DNA from: Halorubrum hochsteinianum
Lineage (GTDB): Archaea; Halobacteriota; Halobacteria; Halobacteriales; Haloferacaceae
Direction of reading: 5' to 3'
DNA length: 64,000 nt
Assembly: GCF_023702125.1 (NCBI RefSeq)
Contig: NZ_CP098415.1
Location: 1,240,001-1,304,000 of the forward strand
The first letter of the stretch is position 1. The number at the start of each line of letters is the position of its first letter. A program made the translations under genes and the position numbers. The notes below the pieces were generated by a model. The model searched no databases. It was not told where the DNA came from and was given only the letters and a program-made list of their open reading frames with translations. This document shows positions 37,868-48,190 of this stretch, piece by piece.

Positions 37868-38758
37868 TCACTCCACGAGCCGCTCGATCTCGGTGACGAG
37901 GATGCCCGTCGCGCCGACGGACCGCAGCTCCGAGATGGTCTCGAACACGTCGCGCTCGTCGACGACCGCGTGGACCGCGACCATCCCGTTGCCGTCCGCG
38001 TCCGCCTCGACGTTCATCACGGTCGGGCCGCCGAGCCCGGGGATCACGTCCTTCACCTCGTCGAGCCGCGCCTTCGGCGCGTTCATCATGAGGTAGCGGC
38101 GGCCGTCGGCGGCGAGGACGGACTCGAAGGCGGTCAGCACCTGCTCGACCTTCGGGTCGTCGACCACGTCCGGGCGCGCGAACAGCCGCACCGAGGAGTC
38201 GAGCACATCGTCGATCACGGCCAGTCGGTTCACCTTCAGCGTCGTCCCCGTCGAGGTGATGTCGACGATGGCGTCGGCCATGTCGACGTGCGGGGTCAGC
38301 TCCGTCGCGCCCGTCACGGTGACCACGTCGGCGTCGACGCCCACGCGGTCGAGGTACCCGCGGGTGACGTTCGGGAACTCGGTCGCGACCGTCTTGCCGA
38401 CCAGGTCCTCGACCGACGAGACCTCGCCGTCCTCCGGCGCTGCGAGGACGAGCCGACAGGAGCCGTACCCCAGATCGAGCAGGTCGACGAGGTCCCCCTC
38501 TGCGGCCGCGCCCGCCTCGTCGACGACGCCGCCCGACTCGGCGGCCTGATCGAGGCCGGTGACGCCGAGGTCGGCCGCGCCGTCGCGGACGTACTCGGGG
38601 ATGTCCGCCGCCCGCGCGAACAGCACCGTCACGTCCTCGTCGACGGTGTCGGCGTACAGCTGTCGGTCGGCGGTCTCCTCGACGTGGAGTCCGGCGCGCT
38701 CTAAAAGGGAGAGCGTCGGCTCGTGTAGGCGGCCCTTGTTGGGGACGGCGATGCGCAT
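37868..38758 (-). CDS. hisG: ATP phosphoribosyltransferase, long form
   Basis: First enzyme of histidine synthesis, condensing ATP with PRPP. The 296-residue protein starts [16 protein letters not shown], has DLGVTGLD near residue 66, the PRPP motif [13 protein letters not shown] near 168, and a C-terminal regulatory ACT-like domain from about 215 ([20 protein letters not shown]), the site of histidine feedback inhibition in the long form. ATG 38758 was chosen over a much longer open frame upstream that shadows the SHOCT gene. Confidence 0.96.
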   Translation of the reverse strand: MRIAVPNKGRLHEPTLSLLERAGLHVEETADRQLYADTVDEDVTVLFARAADIPEYVRDGAADLGVTGLDQAAESGGVVDEAGAAAEGDLVDLLDLGYGSCRLVLAAPEDGEVSSVEDLVGKTVATEFPNVTRGYLDRVGVDADVVTVTGATELTPHVDMADAIVDITSTGTTLKVNRLAVIDDVLDSSVRLFARPDVVDDPKVEQVLTAFESVLAADGRRYLMMNAPKARLDEVKDVIPGLGGPTVMNVEADADGNGMVAVHAVVDERDVFETISELRSVGATGILVTEIERLVE

Positions 38759-38818
38759 ACGGAGAGCGTCGCGGGGACGGGGGGAAACGTTTTCGTCCTC
38801 GCTGCTCCGTCCGTACGC

Positions 38819-39181
38819 ATGGACAACGGAACGGGAGCAGCCCTCCTCTCGCTCGCTATCGCCGTCCCCATCGTCGGTGCCCTCCTCCTGTCCGGAACCG
38901 TCTCCGGCGCGGTCCTCACCGGACTCATCGTCGGTACCATCGCGGTGTCGTTCGTCCTCGCCGATCGGATCGACGACGAGGAAGACGAGGCCGTGACCGA
39001 CGACGAACCGGACCCGCTGGAGTCGCTTCGAGACCGCTACGCACGCGGTGAACTGACCGAAGACGAGTTCGAGCGGCGAGTCGAGCGACTCCTCGAAACG
39101 GAGGACCGATCGACCGCGCGCGACCACCTTCTGGACGAGAGCGACGGTGCGGCCGAAACGGAAGCTGTCCGCGAGCGCTGA
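38819..39181 (+). CDS. SHOCT-domain membrane protein
   Basis: A 120-residue protein with two membrane helices (about residues 7-26 and 28-47), then an acidic stretch and a SHOCT domain: [28 protein letters not shown] near residues 64-92. Such short C-terminal domains are thought to mediate oligomerisation. It is divergent from hisG with 60 bases between starts. Function unknown. Confidence 0.82.
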   Translation: MDNGTGAALLSLAIAVPIVGALLLSGTVSGAVLTGLIVGTIAVSFVLADRIDDEEDEAVTDDEPDPLESLRDRYARGELTEDEFERRVERLLETEDRSTARDHLLDESDGAAETEAVRER

Positions 39182-39199
39182 CGCGCGGAACCCGCCGGC

Positions 39200-39574
39200 T
39201 CACACGCCTCGTCTCACCGCCCAGTACGCGACGGGGAGACAGCCGGCGAACGCGACCGGCCACGTGGTCAGCTGTGAGGTCGGATCGGGCGGTGAGACGA
39301 GGCTCCCGACGGCCAGCCCGCCGAGGCCGGCGAGGACGACGACCGCGGTGGCTCGCTCCGCTCGTCCCGGCGGCCACTCGCGTGACCGCCCGCGACGCCA
39401 CCACAGCAGGTAGTAGATCAGTACGACCCCCGAAAGCGGTGCGAACACGCCCCAGATCGCGGGGTGGTGGCTGCCGCGAGCGCGCGCGTCGAAGTTCACC
39501 CACGCACCCATCGCGGCCCAGACGAACAACACGAGGGCCGCACCGAACCCAACGGCGGGCGTGAGGAGGGACAT
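39200..39574 (-). CDS. Hypothetical membrane protein, 124 aa
   Basis: A protein with four hydrophobic segments (about residues 5-25, 38-58, 73-93 and 102-118). It contains WVNFDARARGSHHPAIWGVF, a pattern seen in small haloarchaeal membrane proteins of unknown role. It converges on the SHOCT gene with 18 bases between stops, and starts at ATG 39574, divergent from the next small gene. Confidence 0.75.
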   Translation of the reverse strand: MSLLTPAVGFGAALVLFVWAAMGAWVNFDARARGSHHPAIWGVFAPLSGVVLIYYLLWWRRGRSREWPPGRAERATAVVVLAGLGGLAVGSLVSPPDPTSQLTTWPVAFAGCLPVAYWAVRRGV

Positions 39575-39697
39575 GGTCGGTCTTCCAGTCGACCGGTTGT
39601 CAGTCTTCTCCCCGCAAGGGAGTCGACACGGAGCGATCCGGCCCGCGAGGCTCCAGTCGGCCCAAAACTATACCTCCGCGTCGCGAGAGGGGCCGGT

Positions 39698-39925
39698 ATG
39701 ACGAACGCCCTCCGCTCCCGCCTCGGCGACTACTACGATCCCGACCCGCGGGCGACGGTGATCTGTCTGCTCGGGTCCGCGTTCACGCTGGCGATGATGC
39801 TGCCGATCGCGGATCTTGCGAACTCGTACCATGACTTCGGCGTCGTCGGAACGACGCTAGCGCTCCTCGGCTCCATTGCGATCCTCGTCGACCACCGGCG
39901 ACGGCGGGAGACGGAACGCGACTGA
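39698..39925 (+). CDS. Small hypothetical membrane protein, 75 aa
   Basis: A 75-residue protein with two membrane helices (about 20-40 and 48-64) and a basic C-terminus ([10 protein letters not shown]). ATG 39698 was chosen because an AAAACTATACC promoter element lies about 30 bases upstream; the longer open frame runs through the divergent gene's promoter. It precedes uvrB by 71 bases. Confidence 0.65.
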   Translation: MTNALRSRLGDYYDPDPRATVICLLGSAFTLAMMLPIADLANSYHDFGVVGTTLALLGSIAILVDHRRRRETERD

Positions 39926-39996
39926 CCGGCGGAGTCACCGATGAACTGCGCGCGCGCCGCGCCGCTCAAGTGCCTCGCCGCCCAACGACGCGTATC

Positions 39997-42051
39997 GTGA
40001 GCGACGCCGACTCCCCCCTCTCGGAGGACCGCCCGACCGTCGACCGCCCCCTCCGCGTCGACGCCCCGTTCGAGCCCGCGGGCGACCAGCCCGAGGCGAT
40101 CAGGCAGCTCGTCGAGGGGTTCGAGTCGGGCGCGGACAAACAGACGCTGCTCGGCGTCACCGGCTCCGGGAAGACGAACACCGTCTCGTGGGTCGCGGAA
40201 GAGCTCGACCAGCCCACCCTCGTCTTGGCCCACAACAAGACGCTCGCGGCCCAGCTGTACGAGGAGTTCCGCGAGCTGTTCCCGGACAACGCGGTGGAGT
40301 ACTTCGTCTCCTACTACGACTACTACCAGCCGGAGGCGTACGTCGAGCAGACGGACACGTTCATCGACAAGGAGATGTCGATAAACGAGGAGATCGACCG
40401 CCTCCGCCACTCCGCGACGCGGTCGCTCCTCACCCGCGACGACGTGATCGTCGTGGCCTCCGTCTCGGCCATCTACGGGCTCGGCGACCCGGGGAACTAC
40501 CGCGACATGGCGCTCCGGCTCGAAGTCGGCGAGGAGGTGGGCCGCGAGGAGCTTCTCACCCGGCTCGTCGACCTGAACTACGAGCGCAACGACGTGGACT
40601 TCACGCAGGGGACCTTCCGCGTCCGCGGCGACACCGTCGAGATCTACCCGATGTACGGGCGGTACGCGGTGCGCGTGGAACTGTGGGGCGAGGAGATCGA
40701 CCGGATACTGAAGGTCGACCCGATGCACGGCGAGGTCGTCTCGGAGGAGCCCGCCGTCATGCTCCACCCGGCGGAGCACTACTCGATCCCGGACGACAAG
40801 CTCGAACAGGCGATCGCGGAGATCGAGGACCTGATGGAGAAGCGCGTGAGCTACTTCGAGCGGCAGGGCGACCTCGTGGCCGCCCAGCGCATCGAGGAGC
40901 GCACCACCTTCGACCTGGAGATGCTGCGGGAGGCGGGCTACTGCTCGGGGATCGAGAACTACTCGGTCCACATGGACGACCGCGAGTCGGGCGACGCGCC
41001 GTACACCCTCCTCGACTACTTCCCCGACGACTTCCTCACCGTCGTCGACGAGTCCCACCAGACGATCCCGCAGATCAAAGGCCAGTACGAGGGCGACAAG
41101 TCGCGGAAGGACTCGCTCGTTGAGAACGGGTTCCGGCTCCCGACCGCCTACGACAACCGCCCCCTGACGTTCGAGGAGTTCGAGGAGAAGACGGACCGCA
41201 CCCTCTACGTCTCCGCGACCCCGGGCGACTACGAGCGCGAGACCTCCGACCGGATCGTCGAGCAGATCGTCCGCCCGACGCACCTCGTCGACCCGAAGGT
41301 GGAGGTGACGGGCGCGACGGGACAGGTCGACGACCTCCTCGACCGCGTCGACGACCGCATCGAGCGCGACGAGCGCGTCCTCGTCACCACGCTCACCAAG
41401 CGGATGGCCGAGGACCTCACGGAGTACTTAGAGGAGGCCGGCGTCGACGTGGCGTACATGCACGACGAGACGGACACCCTCGAACGCCACGAGATCATCC
41501 GCGACCTCCGTCTGGGGAACATCGACGTGCTCGTCGGCATCAACCTCCTGCGCGAGGGGCTTGACATCCCGGAGGTGAGCCTCGTCGCCATCCTCGACGC
41601 CGACCAGGAGGGGTTCCTCCGCTCGACCACCACCCTCGTCCAGACGATGGGGCGGGCCGCCCGCAACGTCAACGGCGAGGTGGTCCTCTACGCCGACGAG
41701 ACCACCGACTCGATGGAGGCCGCTATCGAGGAGACCCAGCGCCGCCGCGAAATTCAGCTCGAATACAACGAGGAGCACGGGTACGAGGCGACCACCATCG
41801 ACAAGCCGGTCAGCGAGACGAACCTCCCGGGGTCGAAGACGGACACCTCGTCGGTCAGCGTCGGCGACGTGGAGAGCGAAGACGAGGCGAAAGCGCAGAT
41901 CGAGGCGCTCGAAGACCGAATGGACGAGGCCGCGAGCAACCTGGAGTTCGAACTGGCGGCCGACATCCGCGACCGGATCGCGGAGCTACGGCGCGCCTTC
42001 GAGATCGACGCTGGAGACGACGGCGTCCCGGCACCGGCGATAGACGAGTAG
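39997..42051 (+). CDS. uvrB: Excinuclease ABC subunit B (UvrB)
   Basis: Helicase-like damage-verifying subunit of nucleotide excision repair (684 aa from GTG 39997). It has Walker [11 protein letters not shown] near residue 50, the beta-hairpin motif [11 protein letters not shown] near 102, DESHQTIPQ near 350, the helicase motif [12 protein letters not shown] near 550 and a C-terminal UVR coiled-coil ([31 protein letters not shown]) near 635-665 that contacts UvrC. The upstream GTG at 39970 would add nine residues. uvrA lies 30 kb away in the window; uvrC is not present. Confidence 0.97.
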   Translation: MSDADSPLSEDRPTVDRPLRVDAPFEPAGDQPEAIRQLVEGFESGADKQTLLGVTGSGKTNTVSWVAEELDQPTLVLAHNKTLAAQLYEEFRELFPDNAVEYFVSYYDYYQPEAYVEQTDTFIDKEMSINEEIDRLRHSATRSLLTRDDVIVVASVSAIYGLGDPGNYRDMALRLEVGEEVGREELLTRLVDLNYERNDVDFTQGTFRVRGDTVEIYPMYGRYAVRVELWGEEIDRILKVDPMHGEVVSEEPAVMLHPAEHYSIPDDKLEQAIAEIEDLMEKRVSYFERQGDLVAAQRIEERTTFDLEMLREAGYCSGIENYSVHMDDRESGDAPYTLLDYFPDDFLTVVDESHQTIPQIKGQYEGDKSRKDSLVENGFRLPTAYDNRPLTFEEFEEKTDRTLYVSATPGDYERETSDRIVEQIVRPTHLVDPKVEVTGATGQVDDLLDRVDDRIERDERVLVTTLTKRMAEDLTEYLEEAGVDVAYMHDETDTLERHEIIRDLRLGNIDVLVGINLLREGLDIPEVSLVAILDADQEGFLRSTTTLVQTMGRAARNVNGEVVLYADETTDSMEAAIEETQRRREIQLEYNEEHGYEATTIDKPVSETNLPGSKTDTSSVSVGDVESEDEAKAQIEALEDRMDEAASNLEFELAADIRDRIAELRRAFEIDAGDDGVPAPAIDE

Positions 42052-42119
42052 CGCCCCGATTCTCAGTCCGCGTCACCGTGACGGCGGGATTTTTACCTCG
42101 GTGCGTCGCAGTCGGGCAT

Positions 42120-42650
42120 ATGTACCGACGCGCGGTGGTCTCCGGCGCGCTCGCCCTCGCCACCGCCGGGTGCGTCGACCGCCTCCACGACGTCGCCGCC
42201 TCCACCCCCCGCGACCTCGGCGTGCGGAGCCGGTACGTCGACGGCAACCCGATGGTCGACAGCCAGAGCGTCCTCGCGCGACCCGAGGAACTGCTGACGC
42301 ACGCGGCCTCGTTCCGGTCCGCCGCGACCGCCGGAAGCGCGCTCAAGCCCGACGCGACCGAGTCCCGCGAGTTCGTCGACCGCACCGAGTTCGTCGACGA
42401 CGGCGGCGACGCGGTCCTCGTGATCGCCCAGCAGCTCACAGTTCCGGAAGTCAAGCTCCGGCTCGGCGGGATCAGCCGCACCGGCGACCACTCCCTCCGG
42501 ATCGCGATCGATCAGGGGGGCGTCCGCGGCGAGATCGAGACCGACGAGCCGGTCGTCAAGACGCTGCTGTTGCGGCTCACCGACGAGCGCGGTCCGCCGG
42601 AGCGGGTGATCGTCGTCATCGGCGACGGGCGCGCCGGAATCACGGTGTGA
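42120..42650 (+). CDS. Exported hypothetical protein, probable lipoprotein
   Basis: A 176-residue protein with an N-terminal signal MYRRAVVSGALALATAGCVD: twin arginines, a hydrophobic core and a lipobox-like TAGC with Cys18. It would therefore be exported by Tat and lipid-anchored. The rest is acidic and beta-rich, and ends PERVIVVIGDGRAGITV. No family is recognised with confidence. The promoter element GGGATTTTTAC is about 30 bases before the ATG. Confidence 0.8.
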   Translation: MYRRAVVSGALALATAGCVDRLHDVAASTPRDLGVRSRYVDGNPMVDSQSVLARPEELLTHAASFRSAATAGSALKPDATESREFVDRTEFVDDGGDAVLVIAQQLTVPEVKLRLGGISRTGDHSLRIAIDQGGVRGEIETDEPVVKTLLLRLTDERGPPERVIVVIGDGRAGITV

Positions 42651-42727
42651 GCGAGGTCGGTTCGCGGCCCCGGTCGCCCCGCCTCGGTCCCGCGATCGTT
42701 TTGTGGTCGGGCCGCGTCTGGCCGACC

Positions 42728-43318
42728 ATGTCACTCCGCAGTCGACTCCTCGGATCGGCCCTCCTCACCGTCGCCCTTGCCGCGTTCGCGGCGTCCGTCT
42801 CCCTCGCGCCGACCGTTCCCCTCGAACCGGCGGCCGACGCCGTGTCGATCATCGCTCCGACCCCGTACTCCTTCCTCGTCGCGCCGGCCCTCTTCGCCGT
42901 CGGAGGAGTGCTTCTGGTCGGCGGGGCCGCCGCGCTCGCGGGTGTCGACCTCTCGGCGCGCGCGACGCTCCTCGCGCCCGCCCTCGGCGGTCTCGCGGCG
43001 TTCGCGGTCGTCGTCGGCGTACTCAACGCTCCCGCGGCGACCCTCCCGGCGCTCGCCGAGTCGGACGCGCTCGCCACCGCCGTCGCCGGTGCGGCCGGTT
43101 CGATCGCGACCGGCGCGGTCGTCGGGTGCGCCGTGGCACCGGTGGTCCGCGCGACGACCACCGAGGACACCGTCGCGCTCCTTGCGGGATCGGTCCTGCT
43201 CCTCGCCGCGCTGGCGGCGGGCGCGTCCGACCCCCAGTCGCTGGTCACCGGCGGGATCGGCGGCGCGGCCGCCGTCGCCCTCCTCTGGGCGGTCGACCCC
43301 GACCGTTGGCGACCCTGA
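42728..43318 (+). CDS. Hypothetical membrane protein, 196 aa
   Basis: An alanine/valine-rich protein with about six membrane helices and almost no loops. The first helix begins at residue 7, and the last ends just before WAVDPDRWRP. No motif points to a substrate. It follows the lipoprotein gene by 77 bases with a TTTTGTGG element between them. It converges on the SPFH gene. Confidence 0.78.
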   Translation: MSLRSRLLGSALLTVALAAFAASVSLAPTVPLEPAADAVSIIAPTPYSFLVAPALFAVGGVLLVGGAAALAGVDLSARATLLAPALGGLAAFAVVVGVLNAPAATLPALAESDALATAVAGAAGSIATGAVVGCAVAPVVRATTTEDTVALLAGSVLLLAALAAGASDPQSLVTGGIGGAAAVALLWAVDPDRWRP

Positions 43319-43367
43319 ACCGGGTCACGCCGCTCTCCCGTCCGGAACCGCAGTAGCGCCGTCCCGA

Positions 43368-44597
43368 TCAGTCGCCCGGCCGCTCGCTTTCGGTCTCCAG
43401 TTCGATGTCGCGGTCGGCCTCCCGTTCCCCGTCCTCTTGGCGGGCGAGGTCGACGTCGCGGGCCGCGTCGGAGTCCCGCGTCTCGTCGGTCCGCAGGTCG
43501 CTGTCGGCCACGGTGTCGAGCTGTTCGAGCGCGCTCTCGATGTCCTCCAAGCCGAGCAGTTTCTCCGTCTCCTCGTCGAACTCCTTGCCCTCTAACCCCT
43601 CCATCTGCTGGACGTCGGAGCCGGAGAGCGCCTTGCCGTAGCGCCCGACGAGGCTGGTGAGTTCCTGCGGCAGGACGAAGGTCGTGGACTCGCCCTTGCC
43701 GATCTCTTCGAGGGTCTCCATGCCGCGCTCGATGATGGCGCGCTCGCCCATCGACTCGGCGGAGCGGGCGCGGAGGACGGTGGAGATCGCGTCCCCCTGC
43801 GCTTCGAGGATCTGGGACTGCTTTTCACCCTGCGCGCGGATGATGTTGGACTGCTTGTCACCCTCCGCCTGCTCGACCGCGGAGCGGCGTTCCCCCTGCG
43901 CTTCGAGGATCATCGCCCGACGGCGGCGCTCCGCGCCGGTCTGCTGCTCCATCGCGCGCTGGACCTCCTGGGAGGGGCTCACCTCGCGGACCTCGACGGC
44001 CTCGACGCGGATCCCCCACTCGTCGGTCGGCTCGTCCAACTCCTCGTTGATCCGGTCGTTGATCAGCTCCCGCTGCGAGAGCGTGTCGTCGAGCTCCATG
44101 TCGCCGATGACGGCCCGCAGCGTGGTCTGCGCGAGGTTCGAGACAGCGTTCTTGTAGTCGTCGACCTCCAAGAACGCCTTCTTCGCGTCCATCACCTTGA
44201 TGTAGACGACCGCGTCGGCGGTCACCGGGGAGTTGTCCCGGGTGATCGCCGACTGGCTCGGCACGTCGATCGTCTGCGTCCGCATGTCGAACGCGTACGT
44301 CCGCGAGACGAACGGCGGGATGAGGTGGACGCCGGGTTCGAGCAGCTTCCGGTACTCGCCGAAGACGGTGAGCGCCTCCTTGTCGTAGGCGTCGACGATC
44401 TCGACGGCGCTGACGACCGTGACGGCCGCCAAAAGCACCGCGAGCGCCGCGACGCCGAAGGCGAGGCTCTGCCCGAGGAGGGCGACGCCGACGAGGAGGG
44501 CGACGCCGAGCGCGAGGTACTGCCAGACCCGGTCGGGGATCTCGGCCAGCAGCTCCTCCAGTTCGGCGGACTCGCCGCGCGGACCTTGTGTTCCCAT
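43368..44597 (-). CDS. SPFH/band-7 (stomatin-like) membrane protein
   Basis: A 409-residue protein: two N-terminal membrane helices (about residues 27-45 and 47-65), an SPFH domain (VEIVDAYDKEALTVFGEYRKLLEPGVHLIPPFV ... near 67-240), a charged Ala/Glu-rich coiled-coil (QQTGAERRRRAMILEAQGERRSAVEQAEGD) and a disordered acidic tail of about 90 residues. Such proteins form large ring assemblies that organise membrane domains and often partner with NfeD proteases; no nfeD is next to it. Divergent from metY. Confidence 0.93.
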   Translation of the reverse strand: MGTQGPRGESAELEELLAEIPDRVWQYLALGVALLVGVALLGQSLAFGVAALAVLLAAVTVVSAVEIVDAYDKEALTVFGEYRKLLEPGVHLIPPFVSRTYAFDMRTQTIDVPSQSAITRDNSPVTADAVVYIKVMDAKKAFLEVDDYKNAVSNLAQTTLRAVIGDMELDDTLSQRELINDRINEELDEPTDEWGIRVEAVEVREVSPSQEVQRAMEQQTGAERRRRAMILEAQGERRSAVEQAEGDKQSNIIRAQGEKQSQILEAQGDAISTVLRARSAESMGERAIIERGMETLEEIGKGESTTFVLPQELTSLVGRYGKALSGSDVQQMEGLEGKEFDEETEKLLGLEDIESALEQLDTVADSDLRTDETRDSDAARDVDLARQEDGEREADRDIELETESERPGD

Positions 44598-44823
44598 ACG
44601 CGGGGTTACGGCCCGACGCTGTTAACCGTTGGCACGAGACCGGGCCGCGGGCGCGTCGCGTCGGGGGATAGGGTCCGGGGCGCGTCGCGTCCGCCGATCC
44701 CCCGGGGCGACGCGACCTCGGGGTCCCGTCGGCCCGCCCGAACCGGTTCGGCGATATCCGTGATACCGGAAACGCCGGTACAGGCCGGCCGGCTTTAACT
44801 GCGCAGCGACGGAAGGGGTACCC

Positions 44824-46128
44824 ATGCCAGCAGACGACGGGGACGACGGCCGAAAGTTCAGCACGCGAAGCGTTCACGCCGGCTCGGAGCCGGACCCGGC
44901 CACCGGTGCCCGCGCGACGCCGATCTACCAGACGACCGCCTACCAGTTCGACGACGCCGACCACGCGGCGGATCTCTTCGCCCTGGAGGAGGCGGGGAAC
45001 GTCTACTCGCGGCTGATGAACCCGACCAACGCCGCGCTCGAAGAGCGGATCGCCTCGCTGGAGGGCGGCGTCGGCGCGGTCGCGACCGCCTCGGGCATGG
45101 CCGCGCTCGACGTGACGACGTTCCTGCTCGCGTCCGCGGGCGACAACATCGTCTCGTCGTCGGCGCTGTACGGCGGCACCTACACCTACCTCACCCACTC
45201 GGTCGAGCGCCGCGGCGTCTCGACGCGGTTCGTCGACCCGCTCGACTACGAGGGGTACGCCGAGGCCATCGACGAGGACACCGCCTACGTCCACCTCGAA
45301 ACGATCGGGAACCCGGCCCTCGTTACGCCCGACATCCAGCGGATCGCGGAAATCGCCCACGACCACGGCGTCCCGCTGTTCGTCGACAACACGTTCGCGA
45401 CGCCGTACCTCTGCCGGCCGCTGGAGCACGGCGCGGACCTCGTCTGGGAGTCGACGACCAAGTGGCTCACCGGCAACGGCACCACCGTCGGCGGCGTCGT
45501 CGTCGACGGCGGCTCGTTCCCGTGGGCCGACCACGCCGAGAAGTACCCGGAGATCGCACAGGACAACCCCGCGTACCACGGGATCAACTTCGCCGAGCGG
45601 TTCGGCGACGCCGCGTTCACGTTCGCGGCGGTCACCCGCGGCCTGCGCGACCTGGGCGACCAGCAGTCGCCGTTCGACGCGTGGAACACGCTCCAGCAGA
45701 CGGAGTCGCTCCCGCTGCGGATGGACCGCCACTGCGAGAACGCGGCGGTCGTCGCCGAGTACCTCGAAGGCCACGACGAGGTCGCGTGGGTGAACTACCC
45801 CGGCCTGGAGAGCCACGAGACCCACGAGGAGGCGACCGAGTACCTGGAGGGCGGCTACGGCGGGATGCTCACCTTCGGTCTGGAGGCCGGCTACGAGGCC
45901 GCGCGGGCGACCGTCGAGGAGGCGGACCTCGCCTCGCTGCTCGCGAACGTCGGCGACGCGAAGACGCTCATCATCCACCCGAGCTCCACGACCCACCAGC
46001 AGTTGACGGACGAGGAGAAGGAGACCGCGGGCGTCACCGACGACATGGTGCGCCTGTCGGTCGGCATCGAGGACCCGGCCGACATCGTCGCCGACCTGGA
46101 GGCCGCCATCGAGACGGCGACGAACTGA
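44824..46128 (+). CDS. metY: O-acetylhomoserine sulfhydrylase family PLP enzyme
   Basis: A 434-residue Cys/Met-metabolism PLP enzyme. It starts FSTRSVHAGSEPDPATGARATPIYQTTAYQF, has NVYSRLMNPTNAALEERIASLEGG near residue 57, VFVDNTFATPYLCRPLEHGAD near 185 and the Schiff-base lysine in ESTTKWLTGNG near 212. The length and the NPT/QLTDEEKETAGV features favour MetY (homocysteine from O-acetylhomoserine and sulfide). Cystathionine synthase activity cannot be excluded. No homoserine acetyltransferase lies next to it. Confidence 0.9.
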   Translation: MPADDGDDGRKFSTRSVHAGSEPDPATGARATPIYQTTAYQFDDADHAADLFALEEAGNVYSRLMNPTNAALEERIASLEGGVGAVATASGMAALDVTTFLLASAGDNIVSSSALYGGTYTYLTHSVERRGVSTRFVDPLDYEGYAEAIDEDTAYVHLETIGNPALVTPDIQRIAEIAHDHGVPLFVDNTFATPYLCRPLEHGADLVWESTTKWLTGNGTTVGGVVVDGGSFPWADHAEKYPEIAQDNPAYHGINFAERFGDAAFTFAAVTRGLRDLGDQQSPFDAWNTLQQTESLPLRMDRHCENAAVVAEYLEGHDEVAWVNYPGLESHETHEEATEYLEGGYGGMLTFGLEAGYEAARATVEEADLASLLANVGDAKTLIIHPSSTTHQQLTDEEKETAGVTDDMVRLSVGIEDPADIVADLEAAIETATN

Positions 46129-46141
46129 CCGCGCCGCGCCG

Positions 46142-47299
46142 TCAGTCCCCCGCCTCGAACCCGTCTTCCCACCGGAACGTCCCGTTCCGCTGGACGACCT
46201 CGCCGTCGACCGCCATCCGGGAGCCCGCGCTCACGTCGGTGATCATGTCGACGTGGACCGCGCTCTCGTTGCCGGACTCCCCCTCGGGGAGACAGGCGTC
46301 GTAGGCGCGACCGACCGCGAGGTGGACGGTGTCGCCCATCTTCTCGTCGAAGAGGATCGAGTCCGTGAACCGGTCGATGCCGCGGTTCATCCCGATCCCG
46401 AGTTCGCCCAGCCGCCGCGCGCCGGGGTCGGTGTCGAGGACGTTCGCGAGCGCGTCCTCGCCCGCCTCCGCGGCGAAGTCGACGACCTCGCCGTCCTCGA
46501 AGGTGAGGTGAACGTTCCGCACGCGCGTCGCGTCGATGGTCATCGGCACGTCGAAGAACACCTCGCCCGCCGTGTCGTACGGCGCGGTGAACACCTCGCC
46601 GGAGGGCAGGTTGTGGGAGTCGTACGCGACGGAGGCGGCGGAGTTGACCGCGGTCCGGCCCGCGATCGACATGGTCACGTCGGTGTCCGGGGCGTCGTCG
46701 CGCTCGGTGACGATCCGGACCCCCTCGCCGTCGTCGAGAATCTCCTTCATCTCCGCCATCTCGTCGGCGAGCGACTCCCAGTCGCGGAGGACGGCGTCGT
46801 ACACGAAGTCGGCGTACTCCTCGTAGGCCATCCCCGCCTGCTGGGCGAGGCTCCGCGTCGGGTGGACCGTCGACACCCAGTCGGTGTCCATCCGCGCCTC
46901 CCGGACGCCCTGCCGCGCCTTCGCGTACGCCCGCCGCGTCGGGCGCTCGACGTCCGCGGTCGCGGTGACGTTACGCCCGCCGCCGATCCGGAGGTAGGCG
47001 TCGGCGGCCTCGAACACCGCGCGCTCGACGCCCGGGTCCGCGTCGAAGTCGTCCGCGTCGACCGCGTCGTCCCCCTCGCCCTCGACCCTCGCCTCGACGC
47101 CCTTCAGGTAGGCCCGCGAGACCTCGCTCGACCCGTACAGCGTCGTGACGTTCGCCCCCCGCTCGCCGAGCGCCGCGGCGACCGCGACGCCCAGCTCGTG
47201 GGCGTCCTCGGCGACGCTCACGACGACGTCGTCGCCGGCCTCGACCCGCGCGCTCCAGTCGACGAGCACCTCGGCGTGCTCGCGTACGCGTTCGTCCAT
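46142..47299 (-). CDS. Aminopeptidase, M29 (thermophilic) family
   Basis: A 385-residue metallo-aminopeptidase. C-terminal metal-binding features are visible: LGELGIGMNRGIDRFTDSILFDEKMGDTVHLAVGRAY near residues 300-337 (Glu, His), and AVHVDMITD near 350. The central GEVFTAPYDTAGEVFFD near 240 is typical of the family. ATG 47299 was preferred over a frame start 22 codons upstream, which is proline-rich and unconserved. It converges on metY with 13 bases between stops. Confidence 0.92.
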   Translation of the reverse strand: MDERVREHAEVLVDWSARVEAGDDVVVSVAEDAHELGVAVAAALGERGANVTTLYGSSEVSRAYLKGVEARVEGEGDDAVDADDFDADPGVERAVFEAADAYLRIGGGRNVTATADVERPTRRAYAKARQGVREARMDTDWVSTVHPTRSLAQQAGMAYEEYADFVYDAVLRDWESLADEMAEMKEILDDGEGVRIVTERDDAPDTDVTMSIAGRTAVNSAASVAYDSHNLPSGEVFTAPYDTAGEVFFDVPMTIDATRVRNVHLTFEDGEVVDFAAEAGEDALANVLDTDPGARRLGELGIGMNRGIDRFTDSILFDEKMGDTVHLAVGRAYDACLPEGESGNESAVHVDMITDVSAGSRMAVDGEVVQRNGTFRWEDGFEAGD

Positions 47300-47361
47300 G
47301 GTGAGGGGTTCGGGGGTCGGAACGAAAAGCCATCGGGGTCGGGACGCCCCCGCCGGATCCG

Positions 47362-47838
47362 TCACTCGACTTCCCCGTGGAGGGTCGCGAGGAGGCCGAC
47401 CGCGAGCAGTCCGACGCCGACGAGCCCGGTCCCGAGCCTCGCCAGCCCGAATGCCGGGGTGCGGTCCACTCGCTCCTGCGAGTACTCGCCGAGGACCCCG
47501 TACGAGCGCCCGTCGACGCGGAGGTTGTCGAGCCCGGAGAGGCGGTCAGCGCAGTTCGCGTCCCCGAGCGTCCACTCACCGGTGACCGACGCGCGCTCGA
47601 ACGCGAGGTCGACCGAGTCGGGAGCGACGCGGAACCCCCGAACTGAGACGGTGCGGCCGTCGGCGAGGGCGACGGCGGCGTCGCGGCAGGCCGCGGGCAA
47701 TTCGCGGACGTGCGTCGGCGGTCGACCGTCGAGCCCCGGCCCGGCGTGGAGCGTCGCCTGCCAGCGCAAGAGGCCCACGTCCGCGATCAGGAAGAGCAGG
47801 AGGAAGACGCCGGGAACCGCGAGCAGCCGCCGGTCCAT
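47362..47838 (-). CDS. Hypothetical membrane-anchored protein, 158 aa
   Basis: A protein with an N-terminal helix (about residues 5-22), an extracellular-looking middle part with two cysteines (Cys51 and Cys96) that could form a disulfide, and a C-terminal helix (about 132-152). No family is recognised. It precedes the aminopeptidase gene by 62 bases on the same strand. Confidence 0.7.
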   Translation of the reverse strand: MDRRLLAVPGVFLLLFLIADVGLLRWQATLHAGPGLDGRPPTHVRELPAACRDAAVALADGRTVSVRGFRVAPDSVDLAFERASVTGEWTLGDANCADRLSGLDNLRVDGRSYGVLGEYSQERVDRTPAFGLARLGTGLVGVGLLAVGLLATLHGEVE

Positions 47839-47897
47839 TGCGGCACGCGCGTTCGTCCGAGCGAAAGATAGGCTTTGCGCCGGTCACGCCGCCGTCG

Positions 47898-48131
47898 TCA
47901 GGACGACTCCTCCGGCAGCGCGAACCCGGTGCCGCCCGCGACGATCGCCGCGGCGGCGAGGATCGTCGCGCCGAGGACGACGAACCCGTCGTCCGGGTTG
48001 AGGCCGCCGATCGACGCGGCGATGTCCACGACGAAGACGGTGACGAACAGGCTCAACACCGCGAACGCCAACATCACGAAGCCTGCGATCAGCGCACTTG
48101 CCAGCGAGCCGAACGCGTCTAAGATTCCCAT
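47898..48131 (-). CDS. Small hypothetical membrane protein, 77 aa
   Basis: A 77-residue protein with two membrane helices (about residues 12-38 and 48-70), MGILDAFGSLASALIAG at the start and an acidic end. It lies 59 bases after the start side of pepF and on the same strand, so it may be in the pepF transcript. Function unknown. Confidence 0.65.
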   Translation of the reverse strand: MGILDAFGSLASALIAGFVMLAFAVLSLFVTVFVVDIAASIGGLNPDDGFVVLGATILAAAAIVAGGTGFALPEESS

Positions 48132-48190
48132 GCGTGACGGGGACGCGCCGCCGGACGGAAGTACCTGCCCCTCGGTCCCGCGGAGCTCGG

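Noticed and set aside
39464-39697. Longer version of the small membrane-protein gene starting at 39464
   Set aside because: The extension overlaps the divergent gene and its promoter; the promoter at about 39664-39674 fits ATG 39698.
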